A stretch of 23,262 nt of DNA from Alphaproteobacteria bacterium UBA6187 (GCA_002422795.1 DITJ01000099.1:17558-40819); one strand, 5' to 3'. Numbered from the stretch's first letter, positions 1-8,337 are shown. Notes: a model not told the origin generated them from the letters alone. Translations and numbers: made by a program.

Positions 1-44
1 GGCAGTTTGAGACAGAATGAGTATATTATATATCTGGAGATGGC

Positions 45-464
45 ATGATAAGAAAATATAAAAGCACCGATGCCGATGATGTTATAGAAATCTGGGCAAA
101 TGCTGCAAAAGAGACATACACTTCAATATCCGATATTATGATAGAATCTATCTGCGAAGATTTAAGAAATATTTATTTACCTTTTTCTGAAATATGGGTT
201 GCGCAGCATAATAATAAAATAGTAGGTTTTATTGCCCTGCATAAAAAAATCGTTGGCGGGCTGGTAGTGCATCCTGAATACCAGGGAACAGGAATAGGAA
301 AAAGCCTTGTAGAATATGCAAAATCCAGGAAGGGTTCAATATCCCTTGATATACTAAGGGAAAACACCAGAGCAGTGAAATTTTATGAAAAATGTGGTTT
401 TACGCCTACTAAACATAGCATCTGCCCGGTGACAGGCGCAGAAACTGTAACTGTTATAGCTTAG
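45..464 (+). CDS. GNAT family N-acetyltransferase
   Basis: A 139-aa single-domain protein of the GCN5-related N-acetyltransferase fold, which moves an acetyl group from acetyl-CoA to an amine; the substrate cannot be told. The acetyl-CoA binding motif A is clear at residues 74-86 (VVHPEYQGTGIGK, with the Q/R-x-x-G-x-G core). Motif B follows at 107-119 (N-x-x-A-x-x-FYEK-x-GF). Length is normal for a compact cytoplasmic GNAT. The ATG at 45 has a purine-rich TGGAGA just upstream with short spacing, so the start is reasonable. The next gene on the same strand is 229 bp away beyond a hairpin repeat, so it is probably a separate transcript. The family call is firm; the specific role is unknown. Confidence 0.9.
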   Translation: MIRKYKSTDADDVIEIWANAAKETYTSISDIMIESICEDLRNIYLPFSEIWVAQHNNKIVGFIALHKKIVGGLVVHPEYQGTGIGKSLVEYAKSRKGSISLDILRENTRAVKFYEKCGFTPTKHSICPVTGAETVTVIA

Positions 465-508
465 GTCTAGTTTTGTATAGTAAAAAATTGGTAAATAGGG
501 GAAAGAAT

Positions 509-619
509 GTCATCGCGATAAGTCGAACGAAGTGAGTGCGAAGAAGCGATCCAGTGTTAGCAATAAAGGAAGATGGATTGCTTCCTCGGACTCACAAGAG
601 TTCGCCTCATCGCAATGAC
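509..619. repeat. Long palindromic (hairpin-forming) intergenic repeat
   Basis: A near-complete inverted repeat. The outer arms are GTCATCGCGA (509-518) and TCGCAATGAC (610-619), with one mismatch. The middle arms GAACGAAGTGAGT (524-536) and ACTCACAAGAGTTC (590-603) pair imperfectly. The inner arms CGAAGAAGCGATCCA (539-553) and TGGATTGCTTCCTCG (574-588) have two mismatches, all transitions that would allow G-U pairs in RNA. The loop is about 20 nt. The sequence is of the GTCATTGCGA...GCAATCCA type, dispersed in many AT-rich bacterial genomes. A partial copy is near 23195 and a decayed fragment near 9846. Confidence 0.8.
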
Positions 620-693
620 GTTGCACTACAAGTAATTAATTACAAAGCAGACGTTATCTAAACACTGTTAGCAAATTATATAAAGGAATATTT

Positions 694-1332
694 ATGCCTG
701 ATATTGGAAAAATGGTAAGTGGGTTCAGGGTTTTCAAATCCACAACCTTCCCTGAGCAACAAGATATAATCAGGCATTTTATAGACCAGGGGCAAAAACC
801 TACAACCATGTTTATCTCTTGCGTAGACCTTAGAATCCCCCCTGCTATGCTTTTTGCTACTAACCCTGGTGAATTATATGTTGTAAACAATATTGGCGGT
901 CTTGTTCCTAAATATAATTCAACAGGAGTTCATGGTATTACCGCAGCTATAGAATATGCAGTAACCGGCCTTGAGGTTGAAAATATTGTAGTTTTAGGTC
1001 ATGCTAAATGCAACAGTATAAAAATGATGATGTCTGATGAATTCGATAAAACCGATGGCCTTTCAGAATCCATGCGCACATGGCTTTCAATAGCAAGTGA
1101 AGCTCGTGATGCCGTTAAAGCTGAAATGTCTGAAAGTAGCATTGAAGAACAGCAAGCCGCCTGCGAAAGTGAATCTCTTGTTATTTCATTACGCAACCTT
1201 ATGACATACCCATATATAGCGCAGCGTATGGAAGAAGATAAGCTAAATATATTTGGCTGGCATTTTAATATAGAAGAAGGCGAAATAATGGCTTTCGACC
1301 CTGACACTGGATTCTTTGAACCAATTTCTTAA
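694..1332 (+). CDS. Beta-class carbonic anhydrase
   Basis: A 212-aa zinc enzyme of the beta-carbonic anhydrase family, interconverting CO2 and bicarbonate in the cytoplasm. The expected zinc ligands are present: C43, H103 and C106, with the Asp-Arg dyad D45/R47 in CVDLRI (usual form CSDSR). The NNIGGLVP segment (65-72) and the G-V-H-G-I-T-A-A-I-E-Y helix (78-88) match the family. The second zinc motif reads GHAKCNSI rather than the more common GHSxCGG. Length is typical. Start: ATG at 694 with AAGGA about 8 nt upstream. The residue changes around the ligands are conservative, so it is probably active. Bicarbonate supply would suit biotin-dependent carboxylases such as the PccB encoded at the other end of the window; that link is inference. 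Confidence 0.93.
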   Translation: MPDIGKMVSGFRVFKSTTFPEQQDIIRHFIDQGQKPTTMFISCVDLRIPPAMLFATNPGELYVVNNIGGLVPKYNSTGVHGITAAIEYAVTGLEVENIVVLGHAKCNSIKMMMSDEFDKTDGLSESMRTWLSIASEARDAVKAEMSESSIEEQQAACESESLVISLRNLMTYPYIAQRMEEDKLNIFGWHFNIEEGEIMAFDPDTGFFEPIS

Positions 1333-1361
1333 GATTAAAAAAAGTGGTGGTCACGCTCCCT

Positions 1362-1765
1362 TTAAGCGCGCCCACCCTTTCCTTCACCATTTTCTCTCAG
1401 TTCATTTATTCTTTGTGCCTGGCTAGTGCTAGCACTTATGCCTTGGCGTACCTGCCGCGCATAATCATACGATTTTAAGAAATCTATAATAATGGATCGT
1501 CCACCAAACAATGGATATGCTTTTGAAAATACGCTTGCACTCCTTTTACTGCTATTAAAAGAAGTGCTATTACTCGAATTGGCCGCACGTTCTCAGTCTA
1601 TTGGCAGCAGCCTGATGAGCGACAAACCCTTGTAAATCCGTGGTTAAATCTGCTAGCTGAGTTCGGCCATTGACGTTGCATTTAGTAATGTTTGCAGCCA
1701 ACCTTAATTCACCAAAATATTTCCGTGGATTTGATAAATCTGAAAATCGCCAAAAGTTTTCATAT
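1362..1765 (-). pseudogene. Possible decayed ORF with frameshift, unknown product
   Basis: The 371 bp between the carbonic anhydrase and the membrane protein hold no intact gene, but the minus strand shows two open stretches in adjacent frames that read like protein. The upstream part (about 1765 down to a stop at 1570-1572) contains RTQLADLTTDLQGFVAHQ. The downstream part (1592 to a stop at 1362) contains GGRSIIIDFLKSYDYARQ and SQAQRINELRENGEG. Moving from one frame to the other near 1580-1600 would give one continuous peptide of over 100 residues with helical, amphipathic character. There is no start codon, and the 5' part overlaps the 3' end of the 1704-3707 gene. I do not recognise the family. 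Chance open frames are a real alternative. Confidence 0.3.
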
Positions 1766-3707
1766 TATTAATTTTTTCATCCGCTTCCCATTCACTTGTT
1801 ACAAGCGCAAACGGGTCTTTTTTCATATTACTGTTTTTTATAACTATCCAGCGCACGCCCTGTTTGTAAAAATCATCTACTGAATATTTTTCAGGATAAC
1901 GCAGCATATCCTCTCGTAAAGCTATATGCTCCCTTGAGAAAGCAAAACTCTTTGCTCCCCAGTCGGGCCGGAATGAAGCTAGACCGGCATGCATTGCAAA
2001 GCTAAGATCCCAGTGCTTTGATTGCAATACAATTTCAGTATTTTTTACATTGGCCCTTAACCATGCCATTGTATCTATAGCATCATTTGATATTTGCAAA
2101 TTATGTAACTTATGTACATTGAGCAGTTTTTCATTTGTGTCGGCAAATGGATTTATTACCGTTCCCACAAAAGGAAACGTAACGCCATTAAAGCAAACCA
2201 TAACTAATAAGGCGCGGTAAATATATACATTAAAACTTCTTAACCTGCCAAGTGCGCCAACTGCTAAAATTGCCGCAATAATATTAGCCACAACCGAGAA
2301 TTTTATTATATCATGTGAGTGCTTGTAGACAAGTACGTTAAAAATGAAAACCCCCCCGACAATGATACAAGCCGCAAACACCTGGAAAAGTCGGAATTCT
2401 TTTAATTTATATAATCCAAAAGCTGCTAAAATAACAATCAGGCCTAAATTATCAAAATTCCATAATATTGTCCTGAATAAATCACCACCCAGTGGGGCTG
2501 CACTTATGCTTATAGAACCTTTTACACCACCGGAAACAGTATCAAATGACCCGCTAAACAGTACAAATCCTATAATACCCACAGCTAAAGCATAGAAATT
2601 TCCGATTATTAAATCTTTATGCTCCTTTTCGTATAATTGCACTAATATGCAAGCTCCCAAAGCCCCAATAGTTGCTAAAAACAAAGAAGTATTGCCTATT
2701 CCTAATATAAAAATAAATAAAGCGATGATGCCGTAATATATTTTTGAAGATATATTTTTTTCTTTAGCTACAAAGAATGCAATTATTAATGATAAAAAGA
2801 TAGGCAGCCCAATGCTAAAGGGATGCTGAAAAAAGAAATGTGAAATTGGCTGATTGGCTTGTTTTGGAGGTATAAAAGTAAGTAAGCCGACCAGAACATC
2901 TTTTTTATATGATGTAAAATCATCCGCAAAAAACATTGCAAAGAAAGGGAAACCTGATGCAAAACAGGTGATAAACACACCCAGCGCGCCATTCTTTTCC
3001 CCAAAAAATTTCTTGGAAATATAACCACCTAATAAACCTGTATAAAACCATAATAAGAAAGTTGTTAAGTCTATTGCTGATTCTACAGAAAATGCCAAAA
3101 CTGCCGCAACAGATGCATAGAACGTATTTATCCCATAATGGGAAGGATGGGTATATTCAGGAAATGTAAGGTGGTGAGGAGGGTATGCGCCATTTAAAAT
3201 CTGCTCTGTTAATGAAAAATGGCCGGATATCAAGTTAGTATCATGCCAGTCTGTAAGGAATACTACCGGGGCGATTATAAAGCAATTTAGTACCGCAACA
3301 TATATATGCTTCTCATCAGGTGCCTGGTACTTAAATTTTATAAGCCTGCCTGGTAATATATATCCGGTGACGCCAAGTATTATATTACTGGAAATTAACC
3401 CATAATAAAAATTATGGAATGCTAATCCGGCCAAATGCACTGAAGCAACCCATAGTGCTATCGTAACCGCAGGAGTAAGTATACTTGCCGTTTCTTGTGA
3501 AAAACCGGCCCGCGATAAGATAATTTTTCCCAGACGCCAGATACCAGGCAGGAAAACAGCCAGTAGCGATACCCACATTGTAAATGGCCGCGGCACCTGG
3601 ATTGCCCAGCTTTGTTCATATATAAATAAAATAATTACCAGGAAAGCTGCAAAATTATATCCGCTAATTTTTTCCAGTACCGGGAATTTTGCTTTCAGAT
3701 TAAGCAT
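1704..3707 (-). CDS. Polytopic inner-membrane protein, GT-C glycosyltransferase-like
   Basis: A 667-aa integral membrane protein. About a dozen hydrophobic segments lie between residues 17 and 535, followed by a soluble C-terminal domain (about 540-667). That plan resembles GT-C (polyprenyl-phosphate-sugar-dependent) transferases. An acidic, His-rich loop at 153-192 (DWHDTN, then YPPHH and YTHPSHYG) could be the catalytic periplasmic loop. The C-terminal part has the AIDTMAWLRANV...EIVLQSKHWD...GVRWIVIKNS layout common to the soluble ends of such proteins. GT-C membership is inferred from topology, not from a diagnostic motif. GGAG lies 4 nt before the ATG at 3707, supporting the start. It diverges from the PilM-PilN gene across 307 bp. 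No sugar-pathway neighbours hint at a substrate. Confidence 0.75.
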   Translation of the reverse strand: MLNLKAKFPVLEKISGYNFAAFLVIILFIYEQSWAIQVPRPFTMWVSLLAVFLPGIWRLGKIILSRAGFSQETASILTPAVTIALWVASVHLAGLAFHNFYYGLISSNIILGVTGYILPGRLIKFKYQAPDEKHIYVAVLNCFIIAPVVFLTDWHDTNLISGHFSLTEQILNGAYPPHHLTFPEYTHPSHYGINTFYASVAAVLAFSVESAIDLTTFLLWFYTGLLGGYISKKFFGEKNGALGVFITCFASGFPFFAMFFADDFTSYKKDVLVGLLTFIPPKQANQPISHFFFQHPFSIGLPIFLSLIIAFFVAKEKNISSKIYYGIIALFIFILGIGNTSLFLATIGALGACILVQLYEKEHKDLIIGNFYALAVGIIGFVLFSGSFDTVSGGVKGSISISAAPLGGDLFRTILWNFDNLGLIVILAAFGLYKLKEFRLFQVFAACIIVGGVFIFNVLVYKHSHDIIKFSVVANIIAAILAVGALGRLRSFNVYIYRALLVMVCFNGVTFPFVGTVINPFADTNEKLLNVHKLHNLQISNDAIDTMAWLRANVKNTEIVLQSKHWDLSFAMHAGLASFRPDWGAKSFAFSREHIALREDMLRYPEKYSVDDFYKQGVRWIVIKNSNMKKDPFALVTSEWEADEKINNMKTFGDFQIYQIHGNILVN

Positions 3708-4014
3708 ACCACTCCACTTCTTGAATTGAGCATTTTTTATAGCAGGAATATATACCCCTTGATACTATTTTTTAACTACAGGTAGATTTTAGTTTTACTT
3801 TTTTTACCAGAACTAGTTGCAAATACACGATAAAACTCTAGTATTAATACAAGTTATTTTCCTATAATTATTGAAAAGATAAAACAATACACTATAATTA
3901 CAAAAATCATTCCCATTTCAAAACAATAATTACTATTTTTAATTGAATTATTGTTTTTAATTAACTAATTATTAATAAGTTCATGATAATATTAAATAAT
4001 CGATACAAGAAAGC
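3708..4014. promoter_or_regulatory. Divergent intergenic region with 12-bp inverted repeat
   Basis: This very AT-rich 307-bp gap separates two divergent genes and should hold both promoters. It contains a perfect 12-bp inverted repeat: AAAACAATAATT at 3920-3931 and AATTATTGTTTT at 3946-3957, with a 14-nt spacer. It lies about 60 bp before the PilM-PilN start and could be an operator or a weak hairpin. TATAAT-like hexamers are plentiful, but base composition makes any single one unreliable. No small ORF or RNA gene was recognised. Confidence 0.5.
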
Positions 4015-5802
4015 ATGACAACATATACAAGTAGTATATTAGCTAAAAGATTAGACAGAGTTTCAAATTTAATTTTGAAACTTAGGCAGTCCCTAGTTTT
4101 TGTATCAGGGCTGGCGAAAATAAAGTATATTATTGCCAGCCTAAAATTATTTTTATCCATGCCATTTGAGAAAACAGTTCTTGGTGTGGATATTACCCCT
4201 TCCAATATATATTTATGCAAAATCCGCAATAATAAAAACTCCCCGGCACTTACGGGACTTACATCCATTTCTATAGATGGCAACTTTCTTTTTGAAGATA
4301 TACAATGCAATCCAACAAGTTATGCGGATAGTTTAAGAGAGTTATTGAAGAGTGATAAAATAGAAACCAAGAAAGTTTCCGTGTTACTTCCGGCATCAAG
4401 TTCAATTATTAAATATGCAACTATCCCGAAAATGAGTGATAGGAAAATAACACATGCGATAAATTATGGTGCGCTATGGCATAATTTAATGGGCGAAGAT
4501 TCCCGGCTTGATGATTATGCAGTTTCTTACCAGATAATCAGGAAAAGCAGATTTTCCAGCACGATGGATGCAATTTTTATAGCAACCAGGATTGCCGATA
4601 TAAATCTTTATAATAATATAGTAATCAATGCAGGGTTAGAACCGGTTGCGATAGGTAGCAAACTTCTTGCCTTACATTACGCCTTTCAAACACAGATACT
4701 TAAAAATACTGTAATTATAGAATTGGGGTTTAATGATAATTTTGTAATGGTAAGCGGAGAGGAGGGGCCGCATATATTTGATATGCCGGTTACAGAAAAT
4801 GAACGGACTGCGATGCTAGGAGATATAAGCAGTAACGATGAGGAAATAATAAATAACCTCATAAGCCACTATCAGCAAAAGGTTGAAGCTATTATTAACT
4901 CATATAAAACAATCAAACCGGAAATTACTATTAAGGATATATTTATTATATCTTCCCTGCCTTTTGTTAGCAGGCTTGTACATAAACTTAATTACTCACT
5001 AAGGGGTTGCAATATAAAAGAATGCAATATGTTCGGTTATATCTCTATACCCCATAATTTCAGCATCAGTAAAAACAGCGAAAGAAATAATGTATCGGCG
5101 TGGTCTGGCGCGTTATGTATTGCGGTTACTGCATTTAACAACCACTGGAAAGAGTGGCTGGAAATCAAAAAACCTGTATGTATCAAAAAGCTTGAATTAA
5201 ATAGTTTGTCTGAGAATGATGATGCATTTTCCCCAAGTTTTATTGCAATAGTCATAGCTATTTTTATTAGCCTTATAATTAGTTTTTCATATTATAACCT
5301 TAAAGATGAAGAAGGCCAGCTTGCTAAAAGTGAAGCTGATTTAAATGAAATAATAATCCAATATAATGAAAAACTGGCCCAGCTTGCTTCCCTTGAAGAT
5401 GTTGTAGAGAAAATGGACATCCTAACAGAGCAATCTAAAACACTAGCAATGGAAAATAACCAATTTTATATTATTTCCATCTATAATTATTTCGATACAA
5501 TATTGGAGCATGGCGTATGGATGAAACAAATGACATTCACAGCTCCAAACCATATAGAAATTGAAGGAAGATCCCTGAATGGTAATAACGTAATGGCATT
5601 TTTAGGAACTATTAATGATAGCAGGATGTTCTCAACAGTAGATCTTAAGCACATGCAAACCATTACAGAAATGGATTTATACAGGAGCAAATCTGTTTCC
5701 TTAAAAAGCTTTATACTGAGAGGCAAGCTTGCAGAAAACCTGCCAAGTGATTACCTTAACAAATCTGGCTTGAATGGAAAAGATATCAAAAAAGGGAAGT
5801 AG
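4015..5802 (+). CDS. PilM-PilN fusion / GspL-like assembly platform protein
   Basis: A 595-aa protein joining two parts. Residues about 53-375 form a PilM/GspL-type actin-like domain (LGVDITPSNIYLCKI at 56-70 matches the phosphate-1 strand-turn; IIELGFNDNFVMV at 234-246 the second). A single membrane segment at 407-427 and a coiled coil (about 428-475) lead into a periplasmic PilN/GspL-like ferredoxin-fold domain (481-572, including the GVWMKQM and IEIEGRSLNGNNVMAFL strands). In type IV pili PilM is cytoplasmic and PilN spans the membrane; here both are one chain, as in GspL of type II secretion. No PilO, PilP, PilQ, ATPase or pilin gene is in the window. A 48-aa basic N-terminal extension precedes the actin-like fold; M49 is an alternative start but has no ribosome site. 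The ATG at 4015 has a weak AAGAAAG. Family call good; which machine it serves is unknown. Confidence 0.8.
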   Translation: MTTYTSSILAKRLDRVSNLILKLRQSLVFVSGLAKIKYIIASLKLFLSMPFEKTVLGVDITPSNIYLCKIRNNKNSPALTGLTSISIDGNFLFEDIQCNPTSYADSLRELLKSDKIETKKVSVLLPASSSIIKYATIPKMSDRKITHAINYGALWHNLMGEDSRLDDYAVSYQIIRKSRFSSTMDAIFIATRIADINLYNNIVINAGLEPVAIGSKLLALHYAFQTQILKNTVIIELGFNDNFVMVSGEEGPHIFDMPVTENERTAMLGDISSNDEEIINNLISHYQQKVEAIINSYKTIKPEITIKDIFIISSLPFVSRLVHKLNYSLRGCNIKECNMFGYISIPHNFSISKNSERNNVSAWSGALCIAVTAFNNHWKEWLEIKKPVCIKKLELNSLSENDDAFSPSFIAIVIAIFISLIISFSYYNLKDEEGQLAKSEADLNEIIIQYNEKLAQLASLEDVVEKMDILTEQSKTLAMENNQFYIISIYNYFDTILEHGVWMKQMTFTAPNHIEIEGRSLNGNNVMAFLGTINDSRMFSTVDLKHMQTITEMDLYRSKSVSLKSFILRGKLAENLPSDYLNKSGLNGKDIKKGK

Positions 5803-5875
5803 ACCCATCAGCGAAGTTTATAGTAATTTTATAGTAAATATTAAACTCAATTATTTTTTGTGATAAGAATGGCAA

Positions 5876-7621
5876 TTAAAGCTCAGTATTCCGCATTCTC
5901 AGCATTTCTTCTTTACTGAAAAGTGGTTTTGGAGGGGGAATTTTAGAGGTAATATAAGGCTTCATAACAGGTACAGGTATTCCATTCATGCGCTCTGCTG
6001 TTATATATATCGAATCGCCCGCATTGTTGCGCTTCGGTTCAGGATGCCCACGTAAATTTAAGTACACTCCGCCATCTTCGCCTAGCGCTCCTAGCGGTTC
6101 AATTGATAAGGAATCGCTATAAGAAGATAAATTACCTGAAGAAAGCGATTCTGTTTTAATTAATTGTGAAGATAATAACTTCTGCCTGATTTTTTCACTC
6201 TCAATAAGTTCGTATATATTACCATTATTGCTTGCAAGCGCGCTTACATCTGCGCCTTGTGCAGTAGTTTTAGTTATATCTGCTCCCGCATTTAAAAGTA
6301 TGGCAACAGATTGATCCTGGTTGCTTTCCACCGCAAGCATAAGAGGTGTATATCCTTTGAAGTTTCTTATTTCTATATCCGCCCCTTTAGAAATAAGACT
6401 ATTAATTGAGGCTATACTACCATTTTGAACAGCAAAATGTATGGCGGTATTGCCATTTCTCATTTTTGTATCAGGCTTCACGTTTTGTTTTAGCAACAAC
6501 TCAACAATACGGCTGAAATCCATTTCAGCAGCAAGCATAAGCGGTGTTTTGTCGTTATTATCAGCAAGGTTCGGGTCTGCCACTCGTGATAGAAAGAATT
6601 GTAATATATCCAGCCTTCCAAGCTTAGTGGCCGCATAAAACGCAGAAACACCGTGAGCATTCCGCGCATTTATATTAGCCCCCAAACTGACAAGAGTGAG
6701 GATTGATTGCATGTTTCCAGCCATACTGGCATATATCAGCGGTGTGTTTCCTTCATCGTCAGTGATTTCTGTGTCGCCAAAATTATCTACCATAGCGCGT
6801 AATATATCCATGTTACCCAAGGCAGCGCTATCAAACAATATTTTCTTATATTCCTCATTATATACAGCATATGGTAAATGCTGGTTCTCACGGTTATACG
6901 ACTTCTTACTTACAGCATCAGGCAGTTCCTGGGTTCTGTAATTATTAGATGGACGGCTAACGGGTGAGGGTTCGGAAGGTTTTTCCTCTATTATTACCGG
7001 TTGAAGCTCTGCTTCTTTCTGGGCTTTCTTTTTAGCAAGGAGCCGTTTTATATTGGGGTCGTTTAAATTAACAGAAGCGCCAGATTTTGAACGCGTTGAC
7101 GGACTTTTCCCTTTGTTATTTGAAATATTGTTAAAGAATTTTGCTACTGCACCATCGTCATTGCCCGGTTTGGCTTTAGTAATGGATTCAGTAGATGGTG
7201 CTTCTTCAACAAATGTATCTTCCGGGTCTTTTAATTCAGGAAGTTCAAGTTCTTTTGCATCCGGCGAGGTAGGTACCGGCTTCGAATCGGCAGATTTTGT
7301 TTCGGCAGTTTCCTTTGCAGGAGCTGGTGTTGTATTTGAGGGGGGAGTAGTTGTTGCGTTATCAGTTGTAACTTTCTCATTCGCTGCGTCTGCGGGGGAT
7401 GGTTTTTCCTTAACCACATCCTCCGCTAGAAGAACTATTTTTCTAATCATGTTGTTAAATGGACGAACTTCTTCTAATGGCTGTATTTTCTTAGTTTTAT
7501 TTGATGTAACTGAACTTACCGGATATTCTTCCGCTATGCTGACCGGATAAAACACCAAAAATTCTGCTGTATAAAAAAACACAGCAGTTGCAAATATAGT
7601 AATGTATTTTTTAATTATCAT
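5876..7621 (-). CDS. Secreted ankyrin-repeat protein
   Basis: A 581-aa protein in three parts. The N-terminal hydrophobic stretch (residues 7-29) with following SIAEE looks like a signal peptide, with cleavage near residue 30, or an uncleaved anchor. Residues about 35-250 are low-complexity, rich in Pro, Thr, Ser, Lys and Glu. Residues about 257-475 contain six to seven ankyrin repeats (NTPLIYASMAGN, KTPLMLAAEMDF, NTAIHFAVQNGS and YTPLMLAVESNQ mark successive repeats). The last 100 residues are Ser- and Pro-rich and include IPPPKP (561-566), a polyproline stretch of the kind that calls for EF-P. Its start overlaps the popZ stop by 11 bp, and the only ribosome-site-like sequence (AAGAAGAGG) abuts the ATG, so translational coupling with popZ is likely. 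Ankyrin repeats bind proteins; the partner is unknown. It could act in the periplasm or be exported. Confidence 0.85.
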   Translation of the reverse strand: MIIKKYITIFATAVFFYTAEFLVFYPVSIAEEYPVSSVTSNKTKKIQPLEEVRPFNNMIRKIVLLAEDVVKEKPSPADAANEKVTTDNATTTPPSNTTPAPAKETAETKSADSKPVPTSPDAKELELPELKDPEDTFVEEAPSTESITKAKPGNDDGAVAKFFNNISNNKGKSPSTRSKSGASVNLNDPNIKRLLAKKKAQKEAELQPVIIEEKPSEPSPVSRPSNNYRTQELPDAVSKKSYNRENQHLPYAVYNEEYKKILFDSAALGNMDILRAMVDNFGDTEITDDEGNTPLIYASMAGNMQSILTLVSLGANINARNAHGVSAFYAATKLGRLDILQFFLSRVADPNLADNNDKTPLMLAAEMDFSRIVELLLKQNVKPDTKMRNGNTAIHFAVQNGSIASINSLISKGADIEIRNFKGYTPLMLAVESNQDQSVAILLNAGADITKTTAQGADVSALASNNGNIYELIESEKIRQKLLSSQLIKTESLSSGNLSSYSDSLSIEPLGALGEDGGVYLNLRGHPEPKRNNAGDSIYITAERMNGIPVPVMKPYITSKIPPPKPLFSKEEMLRMRNTEL

Positions 7622-8264
7622 CCTCTTCTTTTGGAATAAGGCGTTTCACTTCTTTTTCAACTATTTTTTTAACTATCACAGCTAAATTCTTATTAAGCCA
7701 TTCCGCAAGAAATGGTTTCATTGCCTCCATTACTAAATCCTCAAGGCTTGTTCCTCTTCTTGTATAAATAGAATCGGTATTTTTATCATTAAGACTATTT
7801 ACAAGAGTTTTCAAGGATGTTGAAGATTCTTTTATAGTTTCTTCATTTAGTAGTGTCTGCGGTTTTATATCCAGGGGATTTTCATTAATTGAATCAGCCT
7901 TACGGATGTTATTATCACCTACACTATCACCCTGAATATTTTTCTGATGATGGTTTAATGAAATGGATTGATTATTGGCAGTATTGATATTTTTAGAAGA
8001 TGTATCCTCTGTATTTTGCTTGGTGCTACCCAAGGCTTCATCAATATCATCTAATATTGATTTTTCTAAATAAGGATCTTTAGCCTCGTTGGTATTGGCA
8101 TAATCTTCATCTTCTATTACTTCAGTAAGTTCCAATATATCATCATCTTCCCCGGCATCATCATCACCAGAGATGACACCACGTATGGAGTTAAGTATAT
8201 CTTCCATTGAAGGAGTTTCTTCTGCATGGGAGTTATATTGTTTTTTTTCTTGAGCTTGCGCCAT
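7611..8264 (-). CDS. popZ: Pole-organising protein PopZ (DUF2497)
   Basis: A 217-aa acidic protein with the two hallmarks of the alphaproteobacterial PopZ family. The N-terminal helix is SMEDILNSIRGVI (residues 19-31), the partner-binding region. The C-terminal oligomerisation helices lie at 172-210 (TSLEDLVMEAMKPFLAEWLN, then KNLAVIVKKIVEKEVKRLI). Between them lies a highly acidic, Asn/Ser-rich disordered linker (about 34-165), as expected. In Caulobacter PopZ forms a polar matrix that recruits the ParB-origin complex and cell-cycle factors. It sits between tolC and the ankyrin gene in the -oriented block, in line with the pcm/tolC/popZ order I recall from other Alphaproteobacteria, where valS often follows; here the ankyrin gene follows. 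No strong ribosome site precedes the ATG at 8264. Confidence 0.93.
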   Translation of the reverse strand: MAQAQEKKQYNSHAEETPSMEDILNSIRGVISGDDDAGEDDDILELTEVIEDEDYANTNEAKDPYLEKSILDDIDEALGSTKQNTEDTSSKNINTANNQSISLNHHQKNIQGDSVGDNNIRKADSINENPLDIKPQTLLNEETIKESSTSLKTLVNSLNDKNTDSIYTRRGTSLEDLVMEAMKPFLAEWLNKNLAVIVKKIVEKEVKRLIPKEEDDN

Positions 8265-8337
8265 AAAGTTACTTTATAACATTAAATTTTAGATGTAGTT
8301 TAACATATAAACATCATCAACAATATAATAAATTTAA

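Noticed and set aside
7053..7550. 165-codon plus-strand ORF opposite the ankyrin gene
   Set aside because: Antisense to the low-complexity coding region; its Ser/Gly/Val-rich content simply mirrors it.
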